Part shown: piece after piece, positions 35,354-43,908 of the stretch
Numbering within the stretch: position 1 is the stretch's first letter
How the letters are laid out: each line of letters starts with the position of its first letter
From: an uncultured Mycoplasmatota bacterium
Lineage (GTDB): Bacteria; Bacillota_I; Bacilli_A; RF39; UBA660
Direction: 5' to 3'
NCBI GenBank assembly: GCA_948465965.1
Contig: CAOJYR010000008.1
Location: 1 to 54,076 of the forward strand
DNA length: 54,076 nucleotides
Made by a program: the position numbers and the translations under genes
Notes under the pieces: model-generated
Databases searched by the model: none
What the model was told of the DNA's origin: nothing
What the model saw: the letters and a program-made list of their open reading frames with translations, nothing else

Positions 35354-35608
35354 ATGAATAAATATGAAGTAAATATTTATGAGCAAATTGCAAAAAATAT
35401 TAAGAAATATAGAAAGAAGGCTGGCATCACGCAAGCAGTTCTTGCTGAACGCGTTGGAGTCTCACATGAATTTATTAGGAGAATTGAATCTAAGAAAGGC
35501 GCTAAAACCTTTTCTGTTGATACTGTTTGGAAAATTTCTTTAGCAGTTAATGTTAATCCAGGAAAACTTTTTGATATAGATATGGATGAATTAGTTAACC
35601 AGGACTAA
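35354..35608 (+). CDS. XRE-family transcriptional regulator
   Basis: An 84-residue, single-domain Cro/C1-type regulator. The helix-turn-helix reads RKKAGITQAVLAERVGVSHE followed by FIRRIESKKG, with the classic Q-x3-A-x8-S-x3-I-x2-IE pattern. AGGTGG precedes the ATG. It is divergent from dinB, with a palindrome just upstream that suggests autoregulation. A very strong terminator follows. Whether it controls dinB is not known. Confidence 0.88.
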   Translation: MNKYEVNIYEQIAKNIKKYRKKAGITQAVLAERVGVSHEFIRRIESKKGAKTFSVDTVWKISLAVNVNPGKLFDIDMDELVNQD

Positions 35609-35642
35609 AAAATGACATTTCAATTTAGAAGTGTCATTTTTT
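35607..35642. terminator. Strong bidirectional terminator
   Basis: A 15-bp stem, AAAAAATGACA-T-TTC paired with GAA-G-TGTCATTTTTT (one T-G wobble), with a 6-base loop. It includes the stop of the XRE gene at one end and that of the converging kinase gene at the other. Confidence 0.9.
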
Positions 35643-36991
35643 TATATATTATTCTCTTTTCCAGCAACTACTATCCCTTTAACATCTTTCCATCTGTCTG
35701 TACTTGCTCTATATTCTGCCTGTATACTCGTTTTTTCTTTTTCTATATTTCTATTATCTATTGTTAATATTTCATCCAATTTTATTTTTATCTCATCTTT
35801 AGTAAATGGTTTTGCTATATAATCAGCAAAGCCTTCTTTTTGATATTTTTCTTTGGCACCGGCAATAGCATCAGCTGTTAAGGCGATTACTGGTGTATTA
35901 AAATTAACATTTTCTTTTAATTTTTTCAGTGCAGTTTCTCCACTCATTATAGGCATCATAATATCCATTAAAATTAAATCATAGGTATTACCTGCAGTAA
36001 TTTTATCTAAGCATTCTTGGCCATTGAAACACTCATCTATTTCTTTAAATCCGAGTGGTTCTAAGTTTCGTTTTGCTACTTTAATATTTAGTTTGTTGTC
36101 ATCTACTAACAGTATCTTCTTATTAGAATAGTTTATTTTCTTTTCGTTGGCTTTTATTTTCATCTCTGCTGTATTTAACAATTGCGTATCTGTAAGTGGC
36201 TCATGATAACGATTTATTCTCTGAGGTAGTGTTACTACAAATATTGAGCCTTGTCCAAATTGGGATTCTACATTTATTTTTCCACCCATTAATTCAACTA
36301 TTTTTTTAGTAATAGCCAGTCCTAAACCAGTTCCTTCTGTCGTTGTATTTCTTTCAATATCAAGTCGTTCAAACTTTGTAAATAGTTTGTTTATATTTTC
36401 TGCCTTTATTCCACGTCCTGTATCTTTACATGTAATCATTAAATTACATATATTATTTTGATTTATACATTTTACCGTTAACTCTATACTACCTTTTTCT
36501 GTATATTTAATTGCATTGGATAAAAGATTATTTACAATTTGTTTTACATGTCCTCTATCCCCTATTAACTCATATGGTATATCTTCAGCAATATTTAATT
36601 TTAATTCAATCGGTTTATCACCAATTCTAACGCTGTTTACCCTTGTAAGTGTTGTTATTTCTTCTTTAAAATTATATGGTATTTCAATAATTTCCATCTT
36701 ATCTGATTCTATTTTATTAATATCCATTATATTTCCTACTATTTCTAATAAAGTATTGGATGCAGATACTACGTCTTTTAAATCCTCTTTCATATCTTCT
36801 GGGCAATTATCACGCGATTTCATGTCTTCTGATAATCCTACTATAGCATTAAGTGGAGTTCTTATTTCATGAGACATACTTGATAGAAAATCACTCTTAG
36901 CACGATTAGCACGTTCTGCGTTGTCTTTGGCTATATTTAATTCCGCTATCATCTTTAAATCGGGATTTTCGATTGTGAAAATCATAATCAT
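35642..36991 (-). CDS. Hybrid histidine kinase, apparently truncated at the 5' end
   Basis: A 449-residue protein with a HisKA domain (phosphoacceptor His in SMSHEIRTPLNAI), a HATPase domain (N box NNLLSNAIKYTE, DTGRGI, GTGLGLAI) and a C-terminal receiver (KILLVDDNKLN, DLILMDIMMPIMSG with the phosphoacceptor Asp, IAKPF). The N-terminus begins abruptly with about 30 residues (FTIENPDLKMIAELNIAKDN) that look like the linker normally following a membrane sensor. There is no sensor, no membrane segment and no ribosome site before the ATG. The start lies 12 bases behind a Nudix stop codon. It is probably a remnant of a larger kinase, or a soluble phosphorelay protein. Confidence 0.85.
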   Translation of the reverse strand: MIMIFTIENPDLKMIAELNIAKDNAERANRAKSDFLSSMSHEIRTPLNAIVGLSEDMKSRDNCPEDMKEDLKDVVSASNTLLEIVGNIMDINKIESDKMEIIEIPYNFKEEITTLTRVNSVRIGDKPIELKLNIAEDIPYELIGDRGHVKQIVNNLLSNAIKYTEKGSIELTVKCINQNNICNLMITCKDTGRGIKAENINKLFTKFERLDIERNTTTEGTGLGLAITKKIVELMGGKINVESQFGQGSIFVVTLPQRINRYHEPLTDTQLLNTAEMKIKANEKKINYSNKKILLVDDNKLNIKVAKRNLEPLGFKEIDECFNGQECLDKITAGNTYDLILMDIMMPIMSGETALKKLKENVNFNTPVIALTADAIAGAKEKYQKEGFADYIAKPFTKDEIKIKLDEILTIDNRNIEKEKTSIQAEYRASTDRWKDVKGIVVAGKENNI

Positions 36992-37002
36992 ATCTACAAG
37001 AC

Positions 37003-37413
37003 TTAACAGTATCGAAATAAAATTAATTCTTCTAAAAATGGCGATATAAGTTCTCCTGCTAAATCATCTAATGAATTAACTAATCTATATTCACTATGTT
37101 CCTCTTCTTGTAATTTTATATTGTCAATTTTATCTTTTAATTCACAAAGATAAACAAGTCTTATAAAAATCATATCCTTTTCTTTATCATAATTACTATC
37201 TTCATGAATTACTTTAGTTGGTTTTATATCTAAATTAACTTCTTCTTTTGTTTCTCTAACTACTGCATCTTTAGGCAACTCTCCATAATCAACAAGTCCT
37301 CCTGGTATATCCCAATATTCGGGAAACGTAGTTTCCTCTTTTGCTCTTTTTGTAACTAAATATTTATCCTCATTCTTTATTAAAGTATGAACTATTATTC
37401 TATTACCATTCAT
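37003..37413 (-). CDS. Nudix hydrolase
   Basis: A 136-residue Nudix protein. The Nudix box is present as GLVDYGELPKDAVV then RETKEEVNL: G-x5-E-x7-RE-x2-EE, with Asn where the final Gly is usual. The N-terminal VHTLIKNEDKYLVTKRAKEE resembles MutT/8-oxo-dGTP or nucleotide-sugar hydrolases, but the substrate cannot be inferred. It is directly upstream of the truncated kinase and may have been joined to it by deletion. Confidence 0.88.
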   Translation of the reverse strand: MNGNRIIVHTLIKNEDKYLVTKRAKEETTFPEYWDIPGGLVDYGELPKDAVVRETKEEVNLDIKPTKVIHEDSNYDKEKDMIFIRLVYLCELKDKIDNIKLQEEEHSEYRLVNSLDDLAGELISPFLEELILFRYC

Positions 37414-37547
37414 AAATATTAATCTCCAGCCTTTCTCTAATTAAATAATATCATATTTTTATATCTCCATTGATTCTATTAAGATATAAACTACTATTCT
37501 TCCTATATTTTTATAATTAGAAATAAGTTGTTTTTATTCTTATCTTT

Positions 37548-39053
37548 TTATTTTCTATCTATTAGACTTTCTCCTGTCATTTCTATTGGCTTTTCAAGAT
37601 TCATTATCTCTAAGATAGTTGGAGCTATATCTCCTAATTTTCCCGGATGAAGATTTAGTCCTTTTTTTGTTATTAGAAAAGGAACTTTATTTGTTGTATG
37701 AGCTGTTAGGATATTACCATCTTTATCTAACATCTCCTCACAATTACCATGATCTGCCGTTACTATTAAGGTCCCATCTAACTGTTTTATTTTTTCATAA
37801 ATCAATTTTAGGTTTTTATCCACTGTTTCTACTGCTTTAATAGCCGCATCTAATACTCCAGTATGTCCTACCATATCACCATTAGCAAAATTTAATATAA
37901 CTAAATCATAGTTCTCTAGTTCATTTAATAGATTTTTTGTTACTGTATCAGCACTCATTTCTGGTTTTAAATCATATGTTGCCACTTTTGGTGAGGGAAT
38001 TAATATTTTCTTTTCATTGGTATAATCTATTTCTTTTCCTCCATCAAAGAAAAATGTTACATGTGCATATTTTTCTGTTTCAGCAATACGTAGTTGAGAT
38101 TTATTTTGTTTTTCAATATATTCTCCTAATATATTTTTTAATTTTTGATCATTGAATGCGTGGGGACATTTAACTGATTCTACTACTGGAAGCATAGTTA
38201 ATACTTTTAAATTATTAAACTTTATTACTTCCATATCAGTAAATTCTTTATTCGTTAGAGCAGTAAATAGTTCACGAATGCGATCTTTTCTAAAGTTAAA
38301 AGTAATTACACCATCATTTTCTTCTATATTCCCACTACTTACAAATCTTGTAGGAATAAAGAATTCATCTGTTATTTTCTTAGAGTAGCTGTCATTTATA
38401 AACTCTTTAATATCCTTTTTTATTTCTCCTATATTATTTACAATTACATCATAGGCTTTTTTTAACCGGTCATAGTTGTTATCTCTATCCATTGCATAAT
38501 ATCTACCACTAATTGTTGCGATTGTTCCAATGCCTAATTCTTTTAATTTTTTCTCTACTTGTGAAATGTAAATATATGCGCTTTTTGGGCCTACATCCCT
38601 TCCATCTGTAAATAAGTGCAAATAAACGTTGTTTATGTTTTTTATTTTACACATATCAAGTAGTGCTAGTAAGTGATTAATATGAGAATGTACTCCTCCA
38701 TCACTAACAAGACCCATAATATGTAGTTTAGAGTTGTTTTCTTTTACATGATTCATAACTTCTATGATTTTATCATTATTAAAGAATGTTTTATCCTCAA
38801 TACTTTTATTGATTAATTCAAGTGGTTGATAAACAATTCTTCCTGCACCTATATTCATATGTCCTACTTCACTATTACCCATTTGTCCTTTTGGTAGTCC
38901 TACTTCTTGGCCTGATGCAATAAGTTCTGTATGGGGATAGTCATTCCATAATTTATTAAATATAGGATTATTTGCTAATTTTACTGCATTTCCATATTTT
39001 TCTTCTCTTAATCCATAGCCATCTAGAATAGTTAATACTATTGGTTTTTTCAT
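37548..39053 (-). CDS. gpmI: 2,3-bisphosphoglycerate-independent phosphoglycerate mutase
   Basis: A 501-residue alkaline-phosphatase-superfamily enzyme that interconverts 3- and 2-phosphoglycerate using two Mn2+ ions. The catalytic Ser lies in GQMGNSEVGHMNIGAGR; metal ligands are visible in LTILDGYG, NFANGDMVGHTG and VTADHGNCEEM. I chose ATG at 39053 after AGGAGG. It lies 10 bases behind the DUF4143 ATPase gene and is separated from the other glycolytic genes, which lie at 43-51 kb. Confidence 0.97.
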   Translation of the reverse strand: MKKPIVLTILDGYGLREEKYGNAVKLANNPIFNKLWNDYPHTELIASGQEVGLPKGQMGNSEVGHMNIGAGRIVYQPLELINKSIEDKTFFNNDKIIEVMNHVKENNSKLHIMGLVSDGGVHSHINHLLALLDMCKIKNINNVYLHLFTDGRDVGPKSAYIYISQVEKKLKELGIGTIATISGRYYAMDRDNNYDRLKKAYDVIVNNIGEIKKDIKEFINDSYSKKITDEFFIPTRFVSSGNIEENDGVITFNFRKDRIRELFTALTNKEFTDMEVIKFNNLKVLTMLPVVESVKCPHAFNDQKLKNILGEYIEKQNKSQLRIAETEKYAHVTFFFDGGKEIDYTNEKKILIPSPKVATYDLKPEMSADTVTKNLLNELENYDLVILNFANGDMVGHTGVLDAAIKAVETVDKNLKLIYEKIKQLDGTLIVTADHGNCEEMLDKDGNILTAHTTNKVPFLITKKGLNLHPGKLGDIAPTILEIMNLEKPIEMTGESLIDRK

Positions 39054-39063
39054 TGTTTTCCTC

Positions 39064-40341
39064 CTATATCTTCGTATCATTTAAACAAAATACTGCATAG
39101 ACAGGGATATACCTTACATCTTTTTTGGTAGAAAAGTTATTTTCAGTAATTCTATAGGCTTGTGGTGTTGTGAATTTTTTCATAAACACTGATAGTGACT
39201 TTGCTTTTGAATTTGTTCGTGTCGCAATTTCAATTGGAATAATTAGTCCCATTCTATTTTGCACTACAAAGTTTACTTCAGCTTTTCCTTCCGATTGATA
39301 ATAATATAATGCATAGCCTGCTTCTACTAATGTTTTGGCTATATGATTTTCATATAATACCTCTTTTATTTTATCGTCACTAATAAATTGTTTCATATTT
39401 AAGTGTAACATTGAAAATAAGATTCCATCATCTGGTAAGTATAATTTAAAACTGTCTTTTTCTCTACAACTACTAAGAGGAGATTTTACTGTTTTGACCT
39501 TATAACTTCTATAGACAATTTGATTATTCACTAGGTAATTAATAGCACCCTCATATTCCTTCGCTCTTTTTCCTGTACCAATTAATCCATATTGGAATTT
39601 TTTGTTTTCCTTTTTTAATTGATTCGGAATAGAATCTATCACTTCTAGACCTCTGGGAATATCAATTAAAGTTTTATTTATCGCTATTTCCTTTTTGTAT
39701 ACATCTAGCAATTTTTGTTTTATAGCATCTATTTCATAAGGGCTTTTCCCTGCTATATTTGCTTTTATTACTTCAGGCATTCCCCCTGTCATAAGGTATT
39801 CTTGAAATAGTTCTAGTGCTATTTTATGAAAAGGGCATGTTTTATGCTTTTGAAATGACTCTTTTATAAGTTCCGCTAAAGCTTTTTCTCCTCTAGCCCA
39901 TAAATATTCTTCAAAATCCATTTCATTCATACCTTTAAACTGTAGCTCTTCACCTTTAAAATCAGTTAGATTTTCTCTTCTTGAAGTTATTACTATAATA
40001 TGATAAGGACTATGTTCACTTCCAAAAAGTTTTACACCTTTTACAACATCAATATCATTTACGTTATCTAAAATTATTAGTGTATCCTCTTTTAGAATAG
40101 TCTCTCCAGACAGAAGTGATAAATTTAAAATTATTTTCTCTGTAGATCTTTCTTTAATAAATATATCTTTTAATTCTTTATTATTATCTGTATTATAGTA
40201 GACTACATTTTTATATTCTTTTTTTCCATACTTTAACGTTGTGAAAGTTTTTCCTATTTGTTTAGGTCCATATAGTATTAATGGTTTTCTAATTATATCT
40301 TTTTGCCATTTTTGAAAGAAATTTTCTATTTTTCGTTCCAT
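39064..40341 (-). CDS. AAA_14/DUF4143 ATPase
   Basis: A 425-residue protein of the widespread 'AAA family ATPase, DUF4143' group. Walker A is YGPKQIGKTFTT, Walker B LIILDNVND, and the sensor region VITSRRENL follows. The C-terminal DUF4143 domain includes KAEVNFVVQNRMGLIIPIEI, a restriction-endonuclease-like core (E-x-N...I-x-I-E instead of the usual E-x-D...E-x-K). Many lineages carry large numbers of these; function is not established. It has one of the best promoters in the window and heads a transcript with gpmI. Confidence 0.85.
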   Translation of the reverse strand: MERKIENFFQKWQKDIIRKPLILYGPKQIGKTFTTLKYGKKEYKNVVYYNTDNNKELKDIFIKERSTEKIILNLSLLSGETILKEDTLIILDNVNDIDVVKGVKLFGSEHSPYHIIVITSRRENLTDFKGEELQFKGMNEMDFEEYLWARGEKALAELIKESFQKHKTCPFHKIALELFQEYLMTGGMPEVIKANIAGKSPYEIDAIKQKLLDVYKKEIAINKTLIDIPRGLEVIDSIPNQLKKENKKFQYGLIGTGKRAKEYEGAINYLVNNQIVYRSYKVKTVKSPLSSCREKDSFKLYLPDDGILFSMLHLNMKQFISDDKIKEVLYENHIAKTLVEAGYALYYYQSEGKAEVNFVVQNRMGLIIPIEIATRTNSKAKSLSVFMKKFTTPQAYRITENNFSTKKDVRYIPVYAVFCLNDTKI

Positions 40342-40374
40342 AAACTGTATTCTCCTAACATATTTTATAAATTA

Positions 40375-40403
40375 AGTATACTTTTTTATGCCTTAATTGT
40401 CAA
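40375..40403 (-). promoter_or_regulatory. Strong SigA promoter of the DUF4143 ATPase-gpmI transcript
   Basis: On the minus strand a perfect TTGACA (40398-40403), a 17-base spacer and TATACT (40375-40380). The -10 is part of a 10-base palindrome (AAGTATACTT). Confidence 0.75.
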
Positions 40404-40427
40404 TCATTAAGATACTATAATGACTAT

Positions 40428-40459
40428 AAAAAAATAGGGATCCTACTTTAGGAATCTCT
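40428..40459 (-). terminator. Intrinsic terminator of the ABC exporter gene
   Basis: AGGGATCCTA pairs with TAGGAATCTCT (one bulge, one wobble, 3-base loop). On the minus strand seven T residues follow. Confidence 0.7.
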
Positions 40460-40478
40460 AAATTCTGGTTTTTTAATA

Positions 40479-42227
40479 TTATTGTTTTCTTATTGTCTCA
40501 TATTTAAATAATTGCTGGTATTTTTTACAATTCTTTAACAATTCTTCATGACGTCCTATACCTACTACTTTACCCTTATCAAGAACTATTATCCTATCAC
40601 AGTTAATTACTGTTGATAGTCTATGAGCAATTATTAAAATTGTTTTTTCTCTATCTAGTTTATATATTGCATTTTGAACTTTATCTTGTGTGATATTGTC
40701 AAGTGCTGAAGTTGCCTCATCAAATAAAATTATATTGCTCTTTTTTAACAAACTTCTAGCAATTGCTAATCTTTGCTTTTCTCCACCTGATAAAACTATA
40801 CCTCCTTCTCCTACTTCCTCTTTAAAACCTTTATCAAATTCCATAATCCTTTCATATATATAAGCTTTTTTACAGGCTTCTATCATTTCTTCTTCACTTA
40901 TTCTGGGATTTGCAATTTTTAAATTTTCTTCTATAGAAAAATTAAATATATATGGATTTTGTGATATTAATGATATATTTTTTCTGAGTGATGTTATAGA
41001 TATATCATTTATATTTCTATTGTCAATTAGGATTTCTCCTCTTTTTTGCATATATAATCTTGTAATTAAATTAAATATAGTGCTTTTTCCACTTCCACTT
41101 TCACCAACAAAGCCAATTCTTTCTCCTGGCATTATTTTAAAATTAATATTTTCTAATACATTCTCTTTATCATAGGAAAATGATACATTCTTGAATTCTA
41201 TTTGACCACTGGCATTGCATAAATAGGTTCCTGTTGTTGTTTCTTTTTGATACTTATTATCTAAAACCTCAAAAACCCTTGTTGCACTTAAATTAAAGTC
41301 TTTTATTTGTTGTGCTATACTATTATATACATTTAGCAAGGTCTCAATTTTATTTTTATACGTATATAAAACTATAAAATTGGCAATGCTTAAGTCATTT
41401 ATAGAAACTAAGGCTGCCCCTAGTACCATAAAAGACACATCAAAAAAATCTCTTATACTTCCTGAAAAAAAGTTGAATCTATTACTTGTTTTAGACATTT
41501 TAATTCTTTCAACATTTACTTCTTCTAGTTGCCTTTTTGTTTTTAATAGTATTCCCTCTTTAGCATTTAATAGTTTTACATCTCTAACTCCTCTTATTAT
41601 TTCAGAAATTAATCCTGTTCTTTTTTCTCTGATTTTTCTGAATTTTTTGGCTCTCTTATGATACATATCTCTTCTTTTTTTATTAATATAACCAATCATT
41701 ATTGTGGTTACTATAAAGTAAATAAACATATACTTATTTATAAATAAAACAGCTATTAAGATACCAACATTTGAAATAAATTCTATAAAATCCGTTATTA
41801 TTCTTGAAAAATATGAAATTATATCATTGGTATCATTATTGATTCTGTCTATAAATGTTCCACTAGTACTTTTGTCTATTTCAGAGGTTTCTATTCTTAG
41901 TGTCTCTTTAAACATTTCCATCTGCACATCGGTTACAGTTCTTAACATATATATATCACTTGTTTTACTCATTAAAAATGATGTAATATTTCTCGTTATT
42001 TCAACTATGAAAACGAATATTGAAACATTTATTAAATCTTTCAATAAACCCGAACTTAAATTTAAGAGTTGTTTTGCTGATAAAACAGGAACTACTACAC
42101 TTATTAATGATAATATTAATGATAAAAACAACATTAAAAATAAAATTTTTTTCCTTTTTTTCATAAAATACCATGCCATTTTAATGTTATTTTTTGTTTC
42201 TTTTACATTGGTCTTTATATTTTTCAT
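40479..42227 (-). CDS. ABC exporter (fused membrane and ATPase domains)
   Basis: A 582-residue half-transporter of the ABCB/MsbA type, which works as a dimer. About six transmembrane helices lie in residues 25-310. The ATPase has Walker A GESGSGKST, Q-loop SLISQNPYIF, signature LSGGEKQR, Walker B ILFDEATSALD and the switch His in IIAHRLS. All catalytic residues are intact. I chose ATG at 42227 after GGAGAG. No substrate gene or partner half-transporter is beside it, so cargo (lipid, peptide or drug) is unknown. Confidence 0.92.
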   Translation of the reverse strand: MKNIKTNVKETKNNIKMAWYFMKKRKKILFLMLFLSLILSLISVVVPVLSAKQLLNLSSGLLKDLINVSIFVFIVEITRNITSFLMSKTSDIYMLRTVTDVQMEMFKETLRIETSEIDKSTSGTFIDRINNDTNDIISYFSRIITDFIEFISNVGILIAVLFINKYMFIYFIVTTIMIGYINKKRRDMYHKRAKKFRKIREKRTGLISEIIRGVRDVKLLNAKEGILLKTKRQLEEVNVERIKMSKTSNRFNFFSGSIRDFFDVSFMVLGAALVSINDLSIANFIVLYTYKNKIETLLNVYNSIAQQIKDFNLSATRVFEVLDNKYQKETTTGTYLCNASGQIEFKNVSFSYDKENVLENINFKIMPGERIGFVGESGSGKSTIFNLITRLYMQKRGEILIDNRNINDISITSLRKNISLISQNPYIFNFSIEENLKIANPRISEEEMIEACKKAYIYERIMEFDKGFKEEVGEGGIVLSGGEKQRLAIARSLLKKSNIILFDEATSALDNITQDKVQNAIYKLDREKTILIIAHRLSTVINCDRIIVLDKGKVVGIGRHEELLKNCKKYQQLFKYETIRKQ

Positions 42228-42306
42228 TTTACTTCTCTCCATAGTTATTTCTGAAAATATTATACCATAATTGATATCTATTTAATAAAGTAAAATTTTA
42301 GTATAT

Positions 42307-42326
42307 AAAAAAGACATCTCTGTCTT
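42307..42326 (-). terminator. Intrinsic terminator of spo0A
   Basis: AAGACA / TGTCTT with a 4-base loop, followed on the minus strand by six T residues. The spo0A stop codon overlaps the stem. Confidence 0.8.
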
Positions 42327-43098
42327 AGTTATTTAATGGTTTAGAAAACTCTAGCCTAAGTTTATCTGCTACTGTTACTATGAATTCTGAATTGGTTGGT
42401 TTGGCTTTGTCTATATCTACACTATGTCCAAAGATATCTTCCATTAGCTGCCAATTTCCTCTATTCCAACTCACTTCGATTGCATGGCGTATTGCTCTCT
42501 CTACTCGTGATACTGTTGTTTCATATTTCTTGGCTACTTCTGGATATAACTCTTTTGTTATTCCTCCTATCATTTCAGGATTTTCATATATTAGTGTTAT
42601 ACCTTCTCTTATATATTGATATCCCTTTATATGTGATGGTACTCCTAATTCATGTAGTGTTTTTGTTATTGATATTTGTAAATTATTGTGATAAAGGTCT
42701 ATTGTTTTACCACCATATTTTACTCCTTCTGCCACTTCTATGATTCTTTTTTCTAAATCTTCTAATTCAAATGGTTTTAGGATAAAGTAACTTATTCCAA
42801 GTTCTGATACTTTTCTAATCATTTCCTGTGTATTATAAGATGTTAAAACAATTACCTTCTTGTTGATTCCTTTTTCCTTCATTTGTTCTAGTACTGTGAC
42901 ACCATCTTTATTAGGCATAATTAAATCTAATAAGATTACATCGTATTCCTCTTGACGTTTCTCAATTAATCTAATACCATCAGATCCATCATAAGCTTCA
43001 AGCACTATGTTTATGTCTGGATTGTCTTTAAAATATTCTTTAATCATTTCAATTAAACTCTTATTGTCATCTACTACTAATATTCTTGTCTTTTTCAT
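42325..43098 (-). CDS. spo0A: Sporulation master response regulator Spo0A
   Basis: A 257-residue Spo0A. The receiver domain (1-120) has the acidic pocket VVDDN, the phosphoacceptor Asp58 in [13 protein letters not shown] and Lys in LKPFELED. The effector domain has the near-invariant recognition segment [20 protein letters not shown], preceded by [16 protein letters not shown] and followed by [19 protein letters not shown]. Phosphorylated Spo0A binds 0A boxes and starts sporulation. I chose ATG at 43098 after AAAGGAGAT. A 0A-box-like heptamer lies about 90 bases upstream. It is flanked by tpiA, not by spoIVB as in Bacillus. Confidence 0.97.
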   Translation of the reverse strand: MKKTRILVVDDNKSLIEMIKEYFKDNPDINIVLEAYDGSDGIRLIEKRQEEYDVILLDLIMPNKDGVTVLEQMKEKGINKKVIVLTSYNTQEMIRKVSELGISYFILKPFELEDLEKRIIEVAEGVKYGGKTIDLYHNNLQISITKTLHELGVPSHIKGYQYIREGITLIYENPEMIGGITKELYPEVAKKYETTVSRVERAIRHAIEVSWNRGNWQLMEDIFGHSVDIDKAKPTNSEFIVTVADKLRLEFSKPLNN

Positions 43099-43135
43099 TT
43101 TGTCTATCTCCTTTTTTGTACTACCTTGCATTACA

Positions 43136-43141
43136 ATTATA
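43136..43141 (-). promoter_or_regulatory. -10 element candidate of the spo0A promoter
   Basis: A perfect TATAAT on the minus strand, about 38 bases before the spo0A start. No good -35 hexamer lies at the right distance, which would fit an activator-dependent promoter. Confidence 0.45.
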
Positions 43142-43184
43142 TAACAGTGGATTTAAAAAAGATAGGGAGAAAAATGACAACTTT

Positions 43185-43191
43185 TGTCGAA
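43185..43191. promoter_or_regulatory. 0A box candidate (TGTCGAA) upstream of spo0A
   Basis: An exact match to the 0A-box core, in the extended context TTTTGTCGAAAG, in the 107-base gap between spo0A and tpiA. Spo0A autoregulation through such boxes is known in Bacillus. The heptamer overlaps a small hairpin (GACAA-aag-TTGTC), so chance or a terminator role is possible. Confidence 0.5.
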
Positions 43192-43205
43192 AGTGTCTAA
43201 TTTGT

Positions 43206-43907
43206 CTAATTTTCTAATTTCTCTAAGAATTTTTTTAAATTTTCAATTTCTAAGCTTAATCCGCCTAACAAATATCCATCTGTCTTAGATATTTTTTTTA
43301 ATATATCAATATTTTTATCGTTGACACTACCGCCATATATTATTTTATTATTAGGTAATATTTCTCTTACAAGATCTATGGAGTTATTAATTTCTTCTGG
43401 TGTAGGAATAAGTCCTGTTCCTATTGACCATATTGGTTCATAAGCAATGATTATTTTCTTTTTTTCTTCATCTTCTAAAGTTGCCAATTCTTCCTTTAGT
43501 AAATTTCTTAGAACTTCTTTATACTTACCAGTAGCACGTTCTTCTTTTGTTTCTCCAATACAATAAATTGGGGTTATTTTATTTGAAATAAGTCTTTTTA
43601 TTTTCTCATTTATCTCTTTTGAAGTTTCTTTTTGATGAATTCTTCTTTCTGAATGACCTACAATACAGTATTTAACATTAAAAGACGCTAATTGCTCTGC
43701 TGCTATTTCCCCAGTATATGCTCCTATACTATCCTTACTAACATTTTGACTTCCTAACTCAATTTTTTTTGAATCAAATAAGGATAAGTAAAGATTGCTA
43801 GGACATAGTATTATCTGATTCTTATCTTCAATTCCTTCTAGATCTTGTTGATATTTTAGAAATTTTTCTTTTGTTAAATTACATTTATTATTTAAAACTA
43901 TAAGCAT
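43206..43907 (-). CDS. tpiA: Triosephosphate isomerase (divergent)
   Basis: A 233-residue enzyme that interconverts dihydroxyacetone phosphate and glyceraldehyde 3-phosphate. The catalytic His is in IVGHSERR and the catalytic Glu in AYEPIWSIGTG; phosphate binding is by IIYGGSV. The N-terminal motif is NNKCN, in place of the usual NWKMN, so the catalytic Lys and Asn remain but Trp is lost. It is about 15 residues shorter than typical enzymes. I chose ATG at 43907 after GAGGTG. It is the last gene of the pgk-to-tpiA run. Confidence 0.92.
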   Translation of the reverse strand: MLIVLNNKCNLTKEKFLKYQQDLEGIEDKNQIILCPSNLYLSLFDSKKIELGSQNVSKDSIGAYTGEIAAEQLASFNVKYCIVGHSERRIHQKETSKEINEKIKRLISNKITPIYCIGETKEERATGKYKEVLRNLLKEELATLEDEEKKKIIIAYEPIWSIGTGLIPTPEEINNSIDLVREILPNNKIIYGGSVNDKNIDILKKISKTDGYLLGGLSLEIENLKKFLEKLEN

Positions 43908-43908
43908 T

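Noticed and set aside
37414..37547. Gene or terminator between the Nudix and gpmI genes
   Set aside because: I found no supported frame and no convincing stem followed by T residues; it is AT-rich spacer, probably with the Nudix promoter.
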